Assembly (NCBI RefSeq): GCF_026151205.1
Contig: NC_087078.1
Location: forward strand, 6,715,675-6,779,674
Source: Bolinopsis microptera
Lineage: Eukaryota > Ctenophora > Tentaculata > Lobata > Bolinopsidae
Length of the DNA stretch: 64,000 nucleotides
Direction of reading: 5' to 3'
Part shown: piece after piece, positions 22,701-33,300 of the stretch
Position numbering within the stretch: the first letter of the stretch is position 1
Layout: every line of letters starts with the position of its first letter
The notes under the pieces: generated by a model
The model's database searches: none
The model's input: the letters and a program-made list of their open reading frames with translations, nothing else
What the model was told of the DNA's origin: nothing
Position numbers and translations under genes: made by a program

Positions 22701-25315
22701 CTGCCATGCTATAATAGCTGCCGTGATATAATTGCTGCCGTGCTATAATAGCTGCCATGCTATAATAGCTGCCATGCTATAATAGCTATCATGCTATAAT
22801 ATCTACCATGCTATAATAGCTGCCATGCTATAATAGCTGCCATGCTATAATAGCTACCATGCTATAATAGCTGCCATGCTATAATAGCTACCAAGCTATA
22901 ATTGCTGCCATGCTATAATAGCTGCCATGCTATAATAGCTGCCATGCTACAATAGCTGCCATGCTGTAATAGCTGTCATGCTATAATAGCTGCCATGCTA
23001 CAATAGCTGCCGTGCTATAATAGCTGCCATGCTATAATAGCTGCCATGCTATAATAGCTATCATGCTATAATAGCTGCCATGCTATAATAGCTGCCATGC
23101 TATAATAGCTGCCATGCTATAATAGCTGCCATGCTATAATAGCTGCCATGCTATAATAGCTGCCATGCTATAATAGCTGCCATGCTATAATAGCTGCCAT
23201 GCTATAATAGCTGCCGTGCTATAATAGCTGCCATGCTATAATAGCTGCCATGCTATAATAGCTGCCATGCTATAATAGCTGCCATGCTATAATAGCTGCC
23301 ATGCTATAATAGCTGTCATGCTATAATAGCTGCCATGCTATAATAGCTGCCATGCTATAATAGCTGCCATGCTATAATAGCTGCCATGCTATAATAGCTG
23401 CAATGCTACAATAGATACCATGCTATAATAGCTACCATGCTATAATAGCTACCATGCTATAATAGTTACCATGCTATAATAGCTGCCATGCTATTTGCAG
23501 TTCCCAAAGGGCAAAGGTCGTCCCGCCGCGCCAAAGTAACCATCGCCATGTTTACTGGACTATTCCACACTTGTAATCTCCCTTACTTTTCCCTCTACAC
23601 CCTAGAGGCTAGACACGGTCACATTTCTAGCAGCATTGAGCTGGCCATGCCCGTTCTTCGCGAATAATTTCATGTTTTTCTACTCGTGGACCATCGGGAA
23701 GATTCTGATGACAGCAGTTAATGTGACCCTTAATCCGCTGCTCTGCTATTACCGGATGACGGAGTTTAGGTTGTGGATTTTGGAGCTGTTTAGCAAGATA
23801 TTCAGAAGACAGTAAATCATGATAGTCGAGTGATGTGGAAAGTTTTGACGCCACTAAGTACTTAAGTACTATTTAGTAACCACCCTATATAAGTATATAA
23901 CCAATATGTAACCAGGGTAGATTAAAAAGTTTCCAACTGGAGATAAAGATAAAATCACTTACTCTCTCTACACACAGGTTTTCGCTCAAAGTTGAAGACT
24001 CTAGCATCTCTCCTGGAGCAGTTCGCCTTGAACTCCCATGTAACTGTGAATCCCCAAACTCTTGGATCTGAAATGGAACGTTATGCAGTACTTCGACAAT
24101 GTATTGTTGCACTTTAAACACAGCGTTGAGGTGTATTGTAAACACTTATGAAGAGATCAATGACTTGAGTATATCAATTGTTGATAAAACTGTAAAAGTG
24201 AGACTGTGTGAGCATAACAATTGTTAGTGTAACTGTAAAAGTGAGACTGTGGGCAAAAATTGGCACAATCGTTGCTACTTATTCGTGGAACAGGGTTCTA
24301 GCTTGTAGCTGTAGCATACAGCTTATTTGTATATTAATTCGTATTTAAATTAAATAATGTTGATAGTTTTGGATCGAGAATAATTGTAAATGCTCTTGAA
24401 AAAAGAAGTAAAATCTATGATTAATGCATAATGAATAGGGTGACTAAATACGAAATGAAGAGATAAAGCGTGGTTCTGGGAACATACAGTGCGACAAGTT
24501 AAACTAATAATAAGTTTGAAGCATCCCTTACCAGCATTCCCTACTGCTCTTAGTATTGTAGAATAATTAAATTGGAAATGAGGATCGGACATTGTTAAAT
24601 GTTTTTGTTGTGCATTCAACATTACTTTTATCTAAGAACCTTTGGGTTCCCTCCGTTATAAGGATCTAACAGTCCAGAAGGTGTGCCAGTTATATTTAAA
24701 TTATCGACTAGCGGTCTATAAAATCAGTTAGATCCAAACAATGAGGCTTCGCTTCTCATCGTTCCATTTAAGCACGCCGAGCCGGGGAAGAAGAACGATA
24801 GAAATATTGAATAAATAGAAAAGAATATTCAAACAATATACACATAATATAGCAATGGCCAATTGGCTGACTATAAGGTCATGGCCTGAACAAACAATTT
24901 TTTTAAATAGTCAAGTGATGCTAAAGCAGAGCAAAAATATGTAATAAGTTAATAGATCAAAAACTGAACGATAGAAGTAGGGTGCTAAGTGCTCTGACAA
25001 AATTACGGGCCCGATTCTGATAAAGGCCGCAGTCTTATAAAGTTAGAAGAAAAACCTAAAGCGTTGACACAGATTACACACTTTAAATGACCGGCCTCTT
25101 CCAAAAGCACTGAAATGTTCACAGCAATAGCCAATAGTACAGACTGACCAATACTGAAGGGCGAAGGCCAGTGAACAAGGAGTTACATCATTTTTACAAC
25201 TCACATCTAAACCAAACTATATGTAGAGTGTAGACTTACCAGGACCACTTCCAGTACCGGAGATAACAACACAGATCAGTATCGATAGGAGCAAGAGGAC
25301 ACATATTGCAATCAT
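9243..25315 (-). CDS. Large secreted modular protein (MGAT5-type Cys module plus LamG/pentraxin-like domain), 19 exons, 914 aa
   Basis: The exons join with consistent GT-AG sites and phases: 25315-25240, 24067-23963, 19640-19497, 19291-19214, 17291-17127, 16437-16261, 16043-15879, 15653-15523, 15355-15190, 14910-14796, 13908-13745, 13615-13470, 12964-12861, 12044-11995, 11677-11510, 11319-11188, 11020-10855, 10630-10484, 9588-9243. Residues 1-19 are a signal peptide or anchor (MIAICVLLLLSILICVVISG). Residues ~134-248 contain W-S-A-P-G-E-S-C...C...C with LCWC at the end, the cysteine pattern near the C-terminus of MGAT5-type proteins and of many secreted protist proteins. Residues ~250-440 resemble a LamG/pentraxin sandwich (HLRLVCLRFD...TGNVTLWY, then GTVALG and FDGLIVYAL). 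Residues ~441-914 are Cys-rich and unrecognised, ending with WCNY...CPICF and an acidic stretch. It is predicted to be extracellular, with unknown function. It runs divergently from the SV2-like gene. Certainty is high for the exon chain and moderate for domain names. Confidence 0.85.
9588..9900 (-). repeat. ~70-bp tandem array made of decoy copies of a 3' splice site and exon start
   Basis: Four extra copies of the last intron/exon junction of the 914-aa gene lie just upstream (in gene sense) of the real terminal exon. Each has a pyrimidine tract, an AG, and the start of the exon (GAGAGAAT.GTGC...CTGCCCGATCTG) with an internal deletion compared with the real exon. The junctions are near 9660, 9730, 9808 and 9885. 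In the two copies nearest the real exon the codon equivalent to TGG is TAG. All copies also run into an in-frame stop soon after CPICF. Confidence 0.85.
10329..10460. mobile_element. MITE with 25-bp perfect terminal inverted repeats, copy 1
   Basis: The left end AGGGGCCATCTACTTAGGAC and onward is mirrored exactly at 10436-10460. The ~80-bp interior is C-rich, with a repeated GTCCG. A second family member lies at 11759-11928. The element is non-coding and sits in an intron of the 914-aa gene. No convincing target duplication was seen, so the superfamily is unknown. Confidence 0.85.
11759..11928. mobile_element. MITE, same family, copy 2
   Basis: It has the same termini as the copy at 10329-10460 with small differences (ACTAAGG for ACTTAGG, AGTATAT for AGTAGAT) and the same interior start (CGCCAAAATCGCA). 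It has about 40 more bases because the GTCCG-containing block is repeated once more. It sits in the intron between the exons at 12044-11995 and 11677-11510 of the 914-aa gene. Confidence 0.85.
12425..12690. repeat. ~57-bp tandem repeat with GTGAAA runs
   Basis: Four imperfect copies of a unit holding CTGCACGATACCCTGGGATA followed by (GTGAAA)n and TAAAGAGT. On the gene strand it reads as repeated pyrimidine tracts (TTTCACTTTCAC) followed by CCCAGGGTATCGTGCAGCAG, so it looks like reiterated splice-acceptor-like sequence. It is intronic. Confidence 0.8.
14297..14605 (+). other. Open frame of 102 codons inside an intron, function unknown
   Basis: This frame (MPSTVNSFIGHSAKI... to ...LKDYIRRKL) lies in an intron of the minus-strand 914-aa gene. 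I recognise no family. Nearby introns contain related fragments (CAGTGACCAAT.AGT), which points to a dispersed repeat and not a gene. Listed so the stretch is described. Confidence 0.2.
17436..18441 (+). mobile_element. LINE ORF1-like fragment, frameshifted
   Basis: Two frames meet near 18065-18075. The first (215 codons from 17436) has a coiled-coil-like Lys/Glu/Val-rich region and then an RRM-like segment (RCVMVYGLRED...FVRECYRLG...RPVRVCFS). The second (from 18073) continues with AKNLKQSSQFNKTF, SPDRSPEERLIRRKLVE and KYHFIRGGEI. This succession is typical of ORF1 proteins of CR1/Jockey-type LINEs. One frameshift separates the halves. No endonuclease or reverse transcriptase follows, so the copy is 3'-incomplete or a processed fragment. 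It is antisense within an intron of the 914-aa gene. Confidence 0.75.
19124..19211. repeat. (GACT)n microsatellite abutting a splice donor
   Basis: About twenty tetranucleotide copies with a few changes. On the minus strand the array begins within the donor of the exon at 19291-19214, reading GTAAGTCAGTCAGTCAG, so the donor itself may be part of the array's first unit. Confidence 0.9.
19683..19714. repeat. Poly(G) tract, 32 bases
   Basis: An uninterrupted G run at the 3' break of the truncated minus-strand LINE. Its true length is likely uncertain because such runs assemble poorly. Confidence 0.9.
19715..20830 (-). mobile_element. LINE fragment: end of endonuclease to start of reverse transcriptase
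   Basis: On the minus strand the order is: endonuclease end (FTEHSDHKPLSTEL), linker with W-to-NYY...Y-type residues, and reverse transcriptase N-terminal half (KNGKASSLDMINNEI, WNVSIISPLHKKG, NPDNYRAVAVSS). The copy starts at the end of the endonuclease and stops at the poly(G) run, before the YADD active site. A poly(C) run at about 20247-20261 shifts the frame. It is a dead fragment in the long intron between exons 23963-24067 and 19497-19640 of the 914-aa gene, on the same strand. Clade not decided (CR1/Jockey group). Confidence 0.85.
20950..21128. other. Spacer with three CAGTTAGTAC motifs
   Basis: CAGTTAGTAC occurs three times within about 100 bases (near 20957, 20985 and 21045) between GGGGTGGGTG blocks. 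This is possibly the edge of a repeat family. No coding potential. Confidence 0.4.
21129..23494. repeat. 17-bp satellite array (GCTGCCATGCTATAATA)n
   Basis: The array occupies about 21129-21349 and 21935-23494, interrupted by an inserted element. Units are 17 bp with recurrent variants (GCTACC, GCTGTC, ATGAT, GCCGTGC). The left edge is a less regular CTATAATAGCTTAGTT repeat. That suggests an older seed from which the array grew. The array is intronic in the 914-aa gene. Higher-order repeats are visible: blocks such as GCTACCAAGC followed by a CTATAATT unit recur near 22510 and 22890. Confidence 0.97.
21350..21934. mobile_element. Non-autonomous hAT-like element inserted in the satellite
   Basis: Perfect 14-bp terminal inverted repeats (CCCACATCCAGAAA / TTTCTGGATGTGGG) bound 585 bp. 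The bases GCTGCCAT flank both ends (21342-21349 and 21935-21942), an 8-bp target duplication as made by hAT-superfamily transposases. The interior has GC-rich inverted blocks (CTCGCTTCGCTCGC / GCGAGCGAAGCGAG), a poly(G) run and GGGGGCGCAGCCCCC. No transposase frame. Confidence 0.85.
23495..23815 (+). pseudogene. GPCR 3' remnant (TM6-TM7) with a frameshift
   Basis: From the satellite edge the frame reads RRAKVTIAMFTGLFHTCNLP, a TM6-like helix with a basic cytoplasmic start. It continues as a loop until a stop at about 23666. The overlapping second frame supplies WPCPFFANNFMFFYSWTIGK, then NVTLNPLLCYY, a TM7 NPxx(C)Y motif, then a short helix-8-like tail ending FRRQ and a TAA at 23815. One frameshift near 23640-23655 separates TM6 from TM7. 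TM1-TM5 are missing, replaced by the satellite. The family is class A-like. It differs from the intact receptor at 7020. Confidence 0.7.
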
Positions 25316-27310
25316 TTGTAGACGGAACCGGAGGTCAAACTAGATAATGTGGTAAGTAATTAAGAATGAAGTCCTGCGGCATTGCAGTGCGTTACAAACC
25401 ACGCGGTCGCCTCTTCCACAGTACGCCTCTTCCGCTGTGAGATCCCCCAAGGGCCCACGTGTTGCGCGCAGTAGTTTTCCCAGTATAATAATTATCAATT
25501 ATCATGTTTCGATGAGACCCCTCTACAGTTAATAGTACTGACAAAAGTACTGATAAAAGTTTGGAATTTCTTATCGATTTAATTTGAACTTTGACTAATG
25601 TAAAATGGTGAATCGTTCCTTTTATTATTCTATAATCGTTAATAATATTGTTATTACTTTATTATAATATAATCGTTCCTTTCATTATTCCTAGAGAGAT
25701 AAGGATTCACGGTCAATATTAATATATTATAGTTACGATACTGGTATTCCGTATCGTAACTATAATATATTAATCTTGTTTCCAGTTTGCTATAAAAAAC
25801 CTAAAGATTAAAAAGATATTGACTGGCATGAATGTCTCAAACTATTCATGCTATACATGCTATAGTCGATTGTAGATAAATAGTCTGATTTTAATAGTCT
25901 GATTTTAATCTTCGGATGTACTGATGAAAGAATGTCTGCTAAAGTTTACATGACGAGACAAATTTCGGCACTGATAACTAAATTCCAACATCCGATATGA
26001 TCGGCTTGTGTCATTATGTAATTAATTATGTGGGCATCAAATATATTCACATTATAACCAGATCTGGTGCAGGAAAAGATCATAATTTTTTTGCCTTGCT
26101 GTAAATATGCAGCATGATATTTGTTTAACTTCTTATTTTTCAGTCTTACCACGGGATAAACCCAAATATATCACTTTTTAATTGGTCATTTGCATTATTT
26201 CCGTGAATCGGTTGATTAGGTCAGACTCTTTTCCTAATCCAATTACAACCCAGCTACGCTGAGAATTTTACAACAATCCCAGATCATAAGCATCTTAGGG
26301 CAAATAATTTTATACGAAAATAAATGATACTGATTTCTGATTTCTTATCAGGAGCTCCACACCAAATCCACAAGCAATACTCCAAACCCTGAAACTGTCT
26401 TTCTCTGAAACACAGCTGTAAAAGTCACGTGCTATTAATTGTCACGTGATGTGCTGGATAGACCACGTGACACTGGTCTGATCAGTCCGTTAATTAAAGC
26501 AGGCGCTGTGATCGTAGTTACCATGACGACTGTTATAGTTACCATGACAACCGTTCCTAGTTACCGTGTAGACACGTTGCCGGGGTCGGTTCTGTTGCTT
26601 TAGTTAAACTGATACATATACCCACTATAATATAGTATATTATACTTATATACATCACCCAATCGCATTTTAATGTGGAGCGCATAATATGTTTGTTACT
26701 GTCGTAAATGTACTATATCTTTTTGGTTGGTTGATTTTAAGTTATAACATCGGCACGTTATACACGATTTAATCGCGCAATCTCTCGGAAATGATAATAC
26801 CATCAGCTATATTACTAATATACATAAATCGGGGAAAGTAGAAAATATTTTCTCGAACATTGCATCGATTCCCTCATTAACTGGTGATTCCCACGCGAGA
26901 AAGTGCAAGCAAGTAAGTAGGAATAAGTTGGTAGGTGTGTCAGGTTAGCGTGGTTTCCACGACAACCCAATATCAAATACAAACACGGACCTAATGACTT
27001 GTCAGTACATGATTATTGTACACTAACTTGCCTCTCTACGGTCTGCCTTTTCATATGTTTTTGTATTTTATTATTGCAGGATTATAAGTCAATCATATAT
27101 GTCTGCTCTTATTTTAATTTTCAGTTATACTTATCCCATCTATGAAAAGGATGCGATTTTAATATAATTTATAATTTGATAACTCGAATCGAAAGCGTCG
27201 GCTTCGGTGATTATGAGGCAGTTAGACGGTATAGATGAATGCTTTTACTAGACTTGATGTACATGATATTGTTGCTCCAACCTTAGGGCGTTGTCATAGA
27301 CACCGTTACC
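25316..27310. promoter_or_regulatory. Divergent intergenic region
   Basis: About 2 kb separates the start codons of the 914-aa secreted protein gene (leftward) and the SV2-like gene (rightward), so both promoters should lie here. No TATA box can be assigned with confidence in such AT-rich sequence. The main visible structures are a perfect long hairpin at 25718-25774 and repeats of GTTACCATGACAAC-type sequence near 26517-26565. No coding exons seen. Confidence 0.5.
25718..25774. repeat. Perfect inverted repeat, 24-bp arms and 9-bp loop
   Basis: ATTAATATATTATAGTTACG and four more bases (25718-25741) pair exactly with 25751-25774 around the loop TGGTATTCC. The arms are AT-rich, and the structure could extrude as a cruciform or be a tiny foldback insertion. 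It lies in the divergent intergenic region. Confidence 0.95.
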
Positions 27311-30300
27311 ATGGAGCCTGCACCATTTGACAAGAAACTCAACTTTGCCATGAGACGAGAGCGTCCAACAAATACAACCCTGCTATCTATCGTTACAGGT
27401 AATTTAAATTATTAGTTAATGAATTTCCTAATTTTACCAATTATTATTAAGGACTATTACTAATCGAATATTCTTTTTCTCCAAAAGTTGATTAATTATG
27501 CCGTTATAGATGTGTTTCGATTGATTCATTTCACGAGTCAAACTATCAGCTATAACTTGTAATTGTATTTACATTTGAAACATTATTTACTGAACATTGT
27601 TTATAGTGCCAACTATTTTTTTAACGAAGCTTGTAAATCATTATACGATTAACTAAATAACTATTTTTTCCATCAATTTATTAATGTTTTTAATGTCTTT
27701 TGAAATATGGCCTGGACGATTGATCTAAATTCATTCGTTACCTCTGATTCTATAAATCATCGAATATTGATCATTATTATGTTATTCTCCTAATCATTTC
27801 CAGATCCCGCAGATTTGCTAACTGGTATGAATATCGAGTTTTAGCTGAGCTGAACTTTATTTTATACGCTAGTTTAACAGTCTAACTATCGGGCGTAGTG
27901 ATCTTGCAAGAGCTTCGTTTTACCCGATGCAATAACCATAATCATTGATTTGGTTTTGTATCTCTAATAATGCTGTATCTTGATCTTGCAAGAGCTTCGT
28001 TTTACCCGATGCAATAACCATGATCATTGATTTGGTTTTGTATCTCTAATAATGCGGTATGTTGATTGTTGATCTTGCAAGAGCTTCGTTTTACCCGATG
28101 CAATAACCATAATCATTGATTTGGTTTTGTATCTCTAATAATGCTGTATGTTGATCTTGCAAGAGCTTCGTTTTACCCGATGCAATAACCATAATCATTG
28201 ATTTGGTTTTGTATCTCTAATAATGCTGTATGTTGATCGCTAAAATTATAATACTAACAGTATACCATATGATTTTGTTTCTGCACAAAAATTATAAAAC
28301 GGGAGTGTAAGTGCTCCCACTGAGAATTTAATGTTTAGTTCCTGTTATATTTCTTATTCTAGTATAAACCCTTAACTCAATACTGCAGGTGTGAGTCAGG
28401 AGGACGAGGAGGGACTGGTAGACAGAGAGGAGATCCCCGAGACTGACTACCCTGACGTTGATGAAATGGTCAGAGAAGATGAGCAGCTCTATAATACATC
28501 AGGACTGAAAGCTACTGGTAAACATTCAGCAGGTATTGTAATAGAGGCATGCTCGGACTATGTATCACAATGCTGGCAAGCATTACCGTTGCCATTATAT
28601 TCACAATACTATCTTACTATTTACACACTATACTATTATATCCCCTTTATTGTTTTTCAGGCATTAAGACTCATCGAAAGTAGTTCAGCAGGTATATTTA
28701 AGTTCAAAACATTCATTGTCGTGAATAAGTAAAAAGTGCCATATTCAGTCTGTTATCGACATATATGCCTACCTAAACACAAGGAAACATTTTCAAAGGT
28801 AAAATTTCGAAATCGTTGAAATTTCCTCCTTATTAATGAAGTTGCGACTGTGTAAATTATCCTGACATTATAATCAAAAAGATATGATATTTGACCAAAA
28901 CCCATAATCATGGGTAGAGTGAACCGCTGCCAGTGTCTCTCTTTTCCAAACAAAAGGAAATGATATTAATTTGAGGTACCGTCCGCAAATGCAAATTGAT
29001 ACCGAGAATGAAATCGGTCGCTCGCTTTTCCCATTCATTCACGGCTTACGAATTGTAATAAAGCTTATTGAATGTGAAAAGCGAGCGACCGATTTCATTC
29101 TCGGTATCAATTTGCATTTGCAGACACTTCCTCAAATAATATCATTCCCTTTTGTTTGTAAAAGAGAGACACTGGCAGCGGTTCACTCTACCCATGAATA
29201 TGGGTTTTGGTCAAATACTGATATAGTACTTATTGCTTTATTGGGAACTTTGTTCCCTTACTTCAAGGCTTTATTTTAAAATTAAAATAAAGAATTCTTA
29301 CTTATCTTGACTTGAGATTTGCTAACAACAAACCTCTGTAGATAAAGAAAAAGCAAAGAAGAAGAAGAAGAAGAAGAAGATAGTTCCGCACGCAGACCTG
29401 AGTAGCGAGGAGGGTGATATGGAGAGTGTGACTATTGTTAACCCTATGCACTCCTATCTGGGGGATAGCCCTGACCAGATGACTATTGGTAGGCATCTTG
29501 TTACTTTGTTACGAACTAAACTTGGACAATATTTTTTCTTTTTATACGGAATTGTTAAGTCATCACAAATCATTGTATCATGATGCATGAATAATATTAC
29601 CCTAAACATGAATTTGCAGCCCAGGATTTTAATTTAGAATAACTTTATAATTGGTTGTTATCTAATTAATCAGGAAAAGACGAAGAAGAGCCGAAACCAG
29701 CTCTAAAACTACCAGACATGAACATATCCGGGAAGATCCAGTCCCTAAAAGACATCAAACAGACCATTAAATCAGAAGCTGGGAAGTTAGGTCACAAACT
29801 CAAAATCAAACAACCACCTAGTGCACCGGGTGGCAAGAAGCAGGTAGTGTTTCTTTCATGTTTATGATCTTTGATTAAGTGTTCACTGAATGTGGTAACT
29901 GTTTTAGTTACTTTTTCTGGTCGGTCAAAACTTTTAAACTGCTGCCAAGATTCGTTTATCAATTCACGGTACTCGGTAGCTTTCACCACGGTGCAATTAT
30001 ATCACAGTGTTTCAATCACAGGGTGGCGCACCTGAAGATAACGGGTTGACCTACACTATAGACGAGGCTGTGGCACATATGGGAATGGGCAGGTGGGTTT
30101 TCAACTTCCGCTGTTTCACTGCTAAGATTAGAGATAGAACAGATATTACTCCTTACAACTAAACTTATTATACTTCTGGCATCTGGCTGTAATGACTGTA
30201 TCACATGATGCAAGTCATGTGGTTGCCCTGACGAACTCGTGGTAGCCCTGACGAGACACGTGGTTGCCCTGACGACATGTTATCCCAGGTATCAGATAAC

Positions 30301-33300
30301 TTGGTTTATCCTACTGGGCATGAGTTCGATGGCACAGGCTTCAGAGATAGCACTAGCCAGCGTCATTCTAAGTGATCTGATATGCGAATGGAAAATCTCT
30401 GTTGCGAAGGTAAGTCTAATATAAGACTTTTGGGTCATGCAGTTTGTTCAAGTTACACCCTGTTTTGTATCAAAATATTTTGTATTTTTGTGCGAGTACA
30501 TGGATGAACTATGCTAATAAAGCATAACCACTTTAGGCATCACTTATCCCCGCTCTGGTGTTGCTGGCTGCCGTCCCAGGGGGCTATATCGGCGGGGTCA
30601 TCGCGGACAGACGGGGCCGGAAAACTGTCATCATTACTGGCCAGTGGCTCATCTTAAGTGAGCGACAGAGTGTGATACAGAGTGTGAGCATTGTGTATTT
30701 TGATGGTGTAAGCATTCTGTGACTTAATAATGGTGTGTGATATTAGATTGTGTGTTATTGAATTGTGTGTTTTCAGTTTGAGAATTGAGTGGAAACATGT
30801 TCGTGCTTCGCCGGATTTTTATGTTTAAGGTTGTGTCTCTCATCATATCCATAAGATTTTTTGGAAGTAATTTATAAAGCACGTAATTTTTAGTGACTGT
30901 CGTCACATTGACAAAAAACAAAACCACTCTGTCCACCTAATATTCTTCAAACCTCTCTACTTTTCTACGCCCTCTAAACTCTCAAACTATCCCAGTATTC
31001 GGAGTTCTGAGCGCGTTCATGACCAGTTACCACTCCTTCGTTCTAATCAGAATGGTGGTAGGGTTTGGGTTCGGGATCGTAACGTCACTGGTGATAGTTC
31101 ACGTGAGCGAGATCTCTCCTCCTCAGTTCAGAGCTTACAGTATCGCTCTCAACGTCTTCATGTGGTCGGTTAGTAGCTTGGTGGCTCGGTAGCCATGGTG
31201 ACTTGTTTACGTTGGTTATTTAAGTATTTAGCGATAACTTACAAAATCAGAAACTTAGTGATCTTGGTAACCTGGTTACTTAGTAACTTATCAGCTCACC
31301 AGCTCCCCCCTAGATAGGAGACTGTTTCATAGTGCTGATGGGTTACTACTCCCTTGGTTACGGGTGGAGTGTGGTGGTGTTAGCAGCCTGTATACCTGCT
31401 CTCATCATGTGTATTGTTATCCTATTCCTGGACGAGTCACCCAGATACCTCTCTATATCTGATAACGTGAGTGAAATTTTAGAGTCTAATTACTTGACCT
31501 CTCTTGTTTTCATGTTTTAGCAAAAAGTTAGTTGTTGAAATTGATCATTTATTCAGTACGTTACGCAAATTAAATTATTTTTAAAAAAAGCCTTAAACAC
31601 TGTAACCATACCAGATACACGAAGCAGAGAGAATACTAAATAAAATGGCAATGATAAACTATAGCACCTTACCACCTGGGAAGCTAACAGCAATTCCGGG
31701 TAGGATTTAATTACCATTTTAAAATGTTAAAGTGTAAAAGTATAAAAGTGTTCTGTATTTGTGCTAACTTCAATATCCTACTGACCTGAATAGTATGATA
31801 TCGGATTTTTACCAGATTTTCACACGCAGTTTTTAATATGTTGGCTGCTTGAATCTATTCTCATCGTCAGAATTGGAAATAAAATGTTTAATGAATTTGA
31901 TAATATAATTATTTGATCAGAGCCTGATAGAGGAAACATTAGGGATATGTTCACTGGACAGTTTAAAAGAAATTCTTTACTACTGCTCTTCACCGTCTTC
32001 GCCGCCAATTTCGTATATTACGGGAACATCTTCAGTCTTCCTTACCTCTTTAAGGTTCGACCTTCGAAAGAAATGTGTAGATGTTAACTTTAAATCGCGG
32101 TCGAATTTTGAATTAAATATATATAAGCGTGTTTTTAGATTAATCCAATCATTTTAAAATTTGACGTCTGAATAAATCAAATATTGGATTAACTTTTTAA
32201 ATTCCATCAAATTCACTGAACGGAAGTCGAAAATTGAATTAAAATTACTGTAGTTGTTATATTTAGACTTGGCATCTTTGTAAGCATATGGATGTTTGTG
32301 TATAATGTATATGTATAATGTATGATGTATAATGTATAATGTATAATGTATAATGTGTTTATTTCAGGACGAGTACTGCGCAGTTATGAACTCCACAAAC
32401 CTGAATGTGACCTTTGTTGACATCGACTGCACTTTCAGTAAATCCGAACTCATGGCAACCCTTGAGGTATTTATATGTATTAGGATTGATAATGATACCG
32501 AAATTTTGTGTGTTTAATCTGATTGTTCCACCATAATTTCCATTTCAGCTCCTTTGATATAATTGATAAATAACTCTAATTTTTGTTGGTGAAGCGAATC
32601 AATAGCCAGAGTTAGGTTTTTGAAATCTTATATTTACTCAATACTCATCATAACCCAAATAAAACCTCAGGTGTCAGCAGCTGAATTCCTCTCTATCCCA
32701 ATATTCGCTCTGCTGGTTGAGAAGCTGGGCAGAATCAAGACCGGCATGATACTAGGTGAGGCCGGGTATAATTTGTAAAACTTTCCAGTGTCTCCACTTT
32801 TTGAAAAACTGGACTAGCATAACTAAAATCGAGCAAATCGAAATTTTGGAGGGAGTAAAGTTGTAATCCGAAAATTAATCCTCCTACGTATCGTCGGATC
32901 TCTTCCAAGGTGCTGTTATTCCGATTTGATCACCAAGTCACACCACCGTATCTTCAGGAGTAGCTACTGCGATCTCCACTGCTGCTTGTGTCCCATGCCT
33001 GGGTCTCATACTCTTCAAATCAGAGCTGTTTTTACAACGTATGGTGGTGAACGCCTGGCTCCTCCTTATATTCATCTACTCTCCTGAGCTCTACCCAACT
33101 TATATCCGCAGGTTTCTTGAATGTTTTGAGGAAGTGCTGTTTGCAAATTTTAATAATTTAGATTGTCATTGATTGTAGAGGGCAGAGAGCTTAACGAGGA
33201 AGTATAAACTCCTAAATCGTCAGATACCCACTAACCATTAGGACCCGCCAATCTCTACTCAGTGCTCACTTGACCAACATCGGACACCAAAGTCCCACTC

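Noticed and set aside
21129-23494. CRISPR-like array
   Set aside because: The 17-bp units are contiguous with no unique spacers, and the context is eukaryotic.
21129-23494. TATAAT motifs as promoters
   Set aside because: They are part of each satellite unit and carry no positional information. A bacterial -10 reading does not apply here.
28662-28704. Exon candidate GCATTAAGACTCATCG... between SV2-like exons 3 and 4
   Set aside because: It has an acceptor and donor, but the needed phase gives a stop (TAG), and the sequence belongs to element A, shared with 52238-52300.
28971-29279. 102-codon plus-strand frame
   Set aside because: It runs across the arms and loop of the foldback element, with no protein-like pattern.
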